Positions 7,123 through 9,468 of a DNA stretch of 9,468 nt are shown piece by piece. Positions within the stretch are counted from its first letter, which is position 1. Each line of letters opens with the position of its first letter. The translations under genes were made by a program, and so were the position numbers. Origin of the DNA: Candidatus Thorarchaeota archaeon MP11T_1 (lineage in GTDB: Archaea > Asgardarchaeota > Thorarchaeia > Thorarchaeales > Thorarchaeaceae); assembly GCA_002825515.1 (NCBI GenBank), contig PJET01000068.1, positions 1 to 9,468 of the forward strand, written 5' to 3'. Under the pieces are notes generated by a model that was not told where the DNA came from, made no database searches, and was given only the letters and a program-made list of their open reading frames with translations.

Positions 7123-8187
7123 TCACCAGATAGTTATCATCCGTCGGATGTCGTCAGCAGGTTCCTTTCTCTCAATCCCAACAGCTATGGATCTGATGTT
7201 TCTAATCTCATAGTATTTGAGATTGAAGAATCCTGTAATTGTACCTAAATGGAATGGAAAGGCTGTAAGTTGAAGCTTGACTCTCTGAGCAATATAATCT
7301 TCGATTGTCAATTCAATCTGTGATAGATCATTAGTGTCTTCATAGAGTCTAGCAAGTCTCCCACTCAAGTGGGAATATCGAGTAGCATCTAGTTTTGTGA
7401 ACACTTCCCTCCAAGAATTGACGTTCTTCATGGACTCTGTGATTTCTCGGGTGAGTGCAAATCGTATCAAAGATTGTTCTATCGCACCAGAGTCTAGTTG
7501 AAGAATTAATGCCCGTAAGATTGTAAGCACATTCCGTAAAACCACCCTGGTTACAAGAACATCCAGAACACGACTTTGGTCTTCTTTCGAGAAGTCTTTG
7601 AGAGCAGTCACTACTTTCTTGAGGTACCATTCTTCAAGTGCTACCTCGAGCGGTGCTGTTGAGTCAAATTCCTCGTATTTTGGAAGTTTTGTCAGGAGTG
7701 CCACTTTCATATCCCTGACAGGAATTAAATCGATTAGCTTGCTCACTGAACCTGCGTCCACAAGCATGGAAAACTGATCAACCTGTTCGGGAGATAGCGG
7801 TACTGAGAATCGAAGTATCTCATCCCTATCAAGACCCACATGGACACCTCGAATAATCGACTTGATGCTTTCTGCAAGAAACATCTCAAGGTAGGTCTTT
7901 GTGAAAGACTGAACTTTTCCAGTTATTGACCTTGAGAGATTCGTGCTCACTTCAGCGAAATCCTTGGAGAGAATCAATGCAAGATCCTCAGGAGTTGGTC
8001 TTGATGTTGATGACTCTCTGCTGATTACCTGACCATAATAGGTGCTTGAAAGAATCTTGATGAAATCCTCGTAGCTCTTACTCTGCAGTAGACTCTCATA
8101 TGTTCCAACTGAAAGAAATCGAGACTTCATGCCTCTGATTCTCGCGTTGACAAAACCATATTCGTTCGCAGCTCGAGATGCCATCAT
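7123..8187 (-). CDS. atpC: A-type (V/A-type) ATP synthase subunit C (d-like central-stalk socket)
   Basis: Subunit C is the funnel-shaped socket that couples the central stalk (D, F) to the K ring. The 354 residues fit the family. The N-terminus AANEYGFVNARIRGMKSRFLS (about 6-26, key residues Y10, N14, R16, R18, K21) is the family signature, and the rest is all-helical as expected, with the three-fold pseudo-repeat not obvious by eye. It ends in a hydrophobic I-T-I-W tail. Two adjacent ATGs open it (8187 and 8184) after a weak GAAGAGG site about eleven bases away. It is the first gene of a minus-strand unit followed by atpK. Its usual downstream partners F, A, B and D are not in this window. 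Confidence 0.93.
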   Translation of the reverse strand: MMASRAANEYGFVNARIRGMKSRFLSVGTYESLLQSKSYEDFIKILSSTYYGQVISRESSTSRPTPEDLALILSKDFAEVSTNLSRSITGKVQSFTKTYLEMFLAESIKSIIRGVHVGLDRDEILRFSVPLSPEQVDQFSMLVDAGSVSKLIDLIPVRDMKVALLTKLPKYEEFDSTAPLEVALEEWYLKKVVTALKDFSKEDQSRVLDVLVTRVVLRNVLTILRALILQLDSGAIEQSLIRFALTREITESMKNVNSWREVFTKLDATRYSHLSGRLARLYEDTNDLSQIELTIEDYIAQRVKLQLTAFPFHLGTITGFFNLKYYEIRNIRSIAVGIERKEPADDIRRMITIW

Positions 8188-8243
8188 GATTTTTTCTGCC
8201 TCTTCTCTATCCGGTGAGGACTACAGACGGGGTTCCAAGTCCC

Positions 8244-8251
8244 GATATAAG
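8244..8251 (-). promoter_or_regulatory. TATA-like box for atpC-atpK
   Basis: Read on the minus strand, CTTATATC is a good match to an archaeal TATA box. It would place transcription start near 8221 and give a leader of about 34 bases before the atpC ATG. The same bases read on the plus strand (GATATAAG) could also serve the divergent 4-TM gene at 8334, though a second AT-rich stretch nearer that gene (CAAATAA, about 8296-8302) is another candidate. Confidence 0.45.
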
Positions 8252-8333
8252 CTTGACGAAGACGCTTTTTCAGATATTAGTGGAGTAGAAGAATTCAAAT
8301 AACTAGCAACCCACAACCGATTTGTTGGTCAAT

Positions 8334-8900
8334 ATGACGGCGCCTAGTGATGACTACATCAATCTTGGAAGCCTCTTCAGAAGCTCAGCAACCGTAACAT
8401 TCGTCATTCAGATCGTAGCGGTCATTATGATGATTGGTTCGCTGTCTGCTTACTATATAGGCGACATTTTCTTCGCACTTGGCGAGGATCTTCAGATCCT
8501 TGTTCTTCTAGTTGCGAGTATCATTTCATTAGTGATCTTTCTTGCAGCGATGAGTGTGTTTATCCGTTTCTCAAGACGGATTGGAGATGCTGTCGTAGGA
8601 CCTGGAATTGAAGAAGTAAGGATGAACACGCCGAGGGTGAAGACTGTAGTTGCAGCCTATGCGCTTCTAGTTGCATTGATGGGAATTACAGGAATCTATA
8701 CTTGGTATCTCATAGATCTGAACTTTCTTGCTCCGTGGGCGGCTGGACTAGGTTCGTTGTCCATGAGGCTTTTTGGAATAGCACTGGGAGCTTTCTTCAT
8801 CGCTCTGTGGATACAAATAATCATTGCAGGCGTTGGAAGAAGCGCAACAAAGGTAATCATAGAAGTTCTTGATGCTGACGATTCCGAGTTCCTTGAGTGA
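8334..8900 (+). CDS. four-helix integral membrane protein of unknown function
   Basis: I do not recognise a named family with confidence. The 188 residues contain four clear membrane helices (about 20-42, 54-77, 105-126 and 144-168). A basic cytoplasmic patch FSRRIG (79-84) follows helix 2, and the C-terminus is short and acidic. The positive patch after helix 2 suggests both ends are cytoplasmic. There are no catalytic motifs or conserved charged residues within the helices. The general plan (four helices, an Arg-rich motif after helix 2, about 190 residues) is reminiscent of the DUF3611 family, but I cannot confirm this. The ATG at 8334 is chosen over in-frame TTGs at 8322 and 8325; none has a good ribosome-binding site, so a leaderless or near-leaderless transcript is possible. 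It diverges from atpC and converges, with nine bases between, on the AtpZ-like gene. Position suggests, but does not prove, a link to the ATP synthase. Confidence 0.75.
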   Translation: MTAPSDDYINLGSLFRSSATVTFVIQIVAVIMMIGSLSAYYIGDIFFALGEDLQILVLLVASIISLVIFLAAMSVFIRFSRRIGDAVVGPGIEEVRMNTPRVKTVVAAYALLVALMGITGIYTWYLIDLNFLAPWAAGLGSLSMRLFGIALGAFFIALWIQIIIAGVGRSATKVIIEVLDADDSEFLE

Positions 8901-8915
8901 TTCACCTTTTCACTC
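8895..8915. terminator. small dyad spanning the two convergent stop codons
   Basis: GAGTGA at 8895-8900 pairs with TCACTC at 8910-8915 around a nine-base loop. The pairing arises because both convergent genes end in GAG-TGA. Only six base pairs form, and the loop's CCTTTT is the only T-tract, so this may be coincidence; at most it is a weak shared terminator. Confidence 0.25.
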
Positions 8916-9263
8916 GTCTTCAACGGGTTCGGTATCAGTGGATTCTAAGTCAAACCTCACATCCTCTAGAATCTCTTCCATAGGAGGCATGTACATCTGC
9001 GGTTGCTTTCTTTGAGAGTCCATTCTATCAAAGTAACCTATTGTGATGTAGACACTATATACACCAAAAATGAAACCTGCAAGTGCACCAAGCAAAGCAC
9101 CCCACATAGCTCCAGATTGACCCCATATTGATTGTCCAACAATCTGACCAACAAGAAGTAGTGCTATGACAGCACACGGGAGCTCAGAACCAACAGCAAT
9201 CCAACGACCCATTCCACCCCAAGTACTTGCTTGACGAGATTCATCCTTACTCGGTTCGCTCAT
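8910..9263 (-). CDS. AtpZ/ATPase-gene-1-like two-helix membrane protein
   Basis: The 117 residues have two membrane helices (about 21-46 and 51-76) between a short polar N-terminus and an acidic C-terminal tail (95-117). The helical hairpin follows the AtpZ (ATPase gene 1) plan: G-S-E-L near the start of helix 1 (25-28), a Gly-spaced helix, a short G-x-x-G-x-x-W turn, then GALLGALAGFIFGVY in helix 2 (55-69, compare the family's LLGxxxGxxAGF). In bacteria this family accompanies F-type ATP synthase operons, where it is implicated with AtpI in ion handling or ring assembly. Here it sits in an A-type ATP synthase neighbourhood. The ATG at 9263 has AGGTG about eight bases upstream on its strand. 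It could instead be an unrelated Gly-rich hairpin, since such motifs are weak evidence. I withhold a gene symbol. Confidence 0.6.
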   Translation of the reverse strand: MSEPSKDESRQASTWGGMGRWIAVGSELPCAVIALLLVGQIVGQSIWGQSGAMWGALLGALAGFIFGVYSVYITIGYFDRMDSQRKQPQMYMPPMEEILEDVRFDLESTDTEPVEDE

Positions 9264-9371
9264 AATTCAACACCTGTTCATAGTGCAATATCTGTTTTGG
9301 TGAGTTGGTGAAATGCACCATGGTCAACGTTTTTGTGAACGTTTGGAACATCTAGAGTAGAGGAAAGAACG
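9264..9371. promoter_or_regulatory. divergent promoter region with AACGTT boxes before the larA-like gene
   Basis: AACGTT occurs three times in 48 bases: 9326-9331, 9338-9343 and 9368-9373, the last overlapping the TTG start. The first two form a dyad (GTCAACGTT and AACGTTTGG around TTTGTG). Just upstream TGGTG at 9306-9310 and CACCA at 9316-9320 make a five-base-pair hairpin with a five-base loop. The arrangement looks like an operator for the gene on the right or for both flanking genes. No clear TATA box is visible. Confidence 0.35.
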
Positions 9372-9468
9372 TTGGAAGTACATGTGACCTATGGTGACGG
9401 AAACATAGTACTCAATATCCCAGATGATAATCTAGCCGGAGTTATAGTACCCAAACCTACGAAAACAA
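9372..9468 (+). CDS. larA: LarA-like (nickel-dependent lactate racemase family) protein, 5' end only
   Basis: Only the first 32 codons are inside the window, and the frame runs open to the right edge. The peptide has the N-terminal pattern of the LarA/DUF2088 family: a short beta strand, Y-G-D-G, then a hydrophobic strand leading to IPDDNLAGVIVPK (about 16-28). In characterised members the enzyme uses a pincer-type nickel cofactor to racemise lactate, and archaeal relatives probably act on other 2-hydroxyacids. The TTG at 9372 is preceded by GAGGAA at 9360-9365, six bases away, and a stop at 9336 limits the frame upstream with no other ATG or GTG. The catalytic histidines and cofactor lysine lie beyond the window, so substrate and function cannot be judged. 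Confidence 0.6.
   Translation, partial: MEVHVTYGDGNIVLNIPDDNLAGVIVPKPTKT

Noticed and set aside
8229..8245. T-arm-like stem-loop (CGGGG, TTCCAAG loop, TCCCG) suggesting the 3' end of a tRNA
   Set aside because: The loop has C where a purine is expected after TTC, and the bases upstream do not form D or anticodon arms or pair with an acceptor stem.

Overview
The window looks archaeal. It carries five subunits of an A-type (V/A-type) ATP synthase, its start regions have GGAGG or GGTGAT ribosome-binding sites, TTG starts are used alongside ATG, and TATA-like boxes rather than -35/-10 promoters precede several genes. Gene-level features do not fix the lineage. A deep-branching or uncultured archaeon such as an Asgard/Thorarchaeia-like genome is my guess from the overall look, and it is only a guess.

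Layout. Positions 1-770 (+) hold a short, highly charged protein of unknown function, then a coiled-coil plus winged-helix DNA-binding protein, probably co-transcribed. Positions 863-3217 (+) hold a 784-residue, almost wholly alpha-helical protein with TPR-like segments that I do not recognise. Positions 3317-8187 hold the ATP synthase cluster, broken into three transcription units: subunit I (a, stator and ion half-channels) on the minus strand; subunits H and E (peripheral stalk) diverging from it on the plus strand; and subunits C (central-stalk socket) and K (rotor-ring proteolipid) on the minus strand, converging on H-E. A hairpin with flanking T-rich tracts sits between the convergent E and K genes. 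Positions 8334-9263 hold two small membrane proteins that converge on each other. One is an unassigned 4-TM protein. The other is a 2-TM protein resembling the AtpZ/'ATPase gene 1' family normally tied to bacterial F-type ATP synthases. The window ends in the first 32 codons of a LarA-like (nickel-dependent lactate racemase family, DUF2088) gene.

How the genes work together. H, E, I, K and C supply the membrane rotor, stator and stalks of a rotary ATP synthase. The catalytic and rotor-axle subunits A, B, D and F are absent here and must be encoded elsewhere. Archaeal A-ATPase genes are commonly one co-directional run (H-I-K-E-C-F-A-B-D), so this split, mixed-strand arrangement is unusual. The AtpZ-like gene and its 4-TM neighbour next to the ring and socket genes could be assembly or ion-handling accessories of the same enzyme. 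That idea is the most interesting lead in the window, but it is inference from position and motif only.
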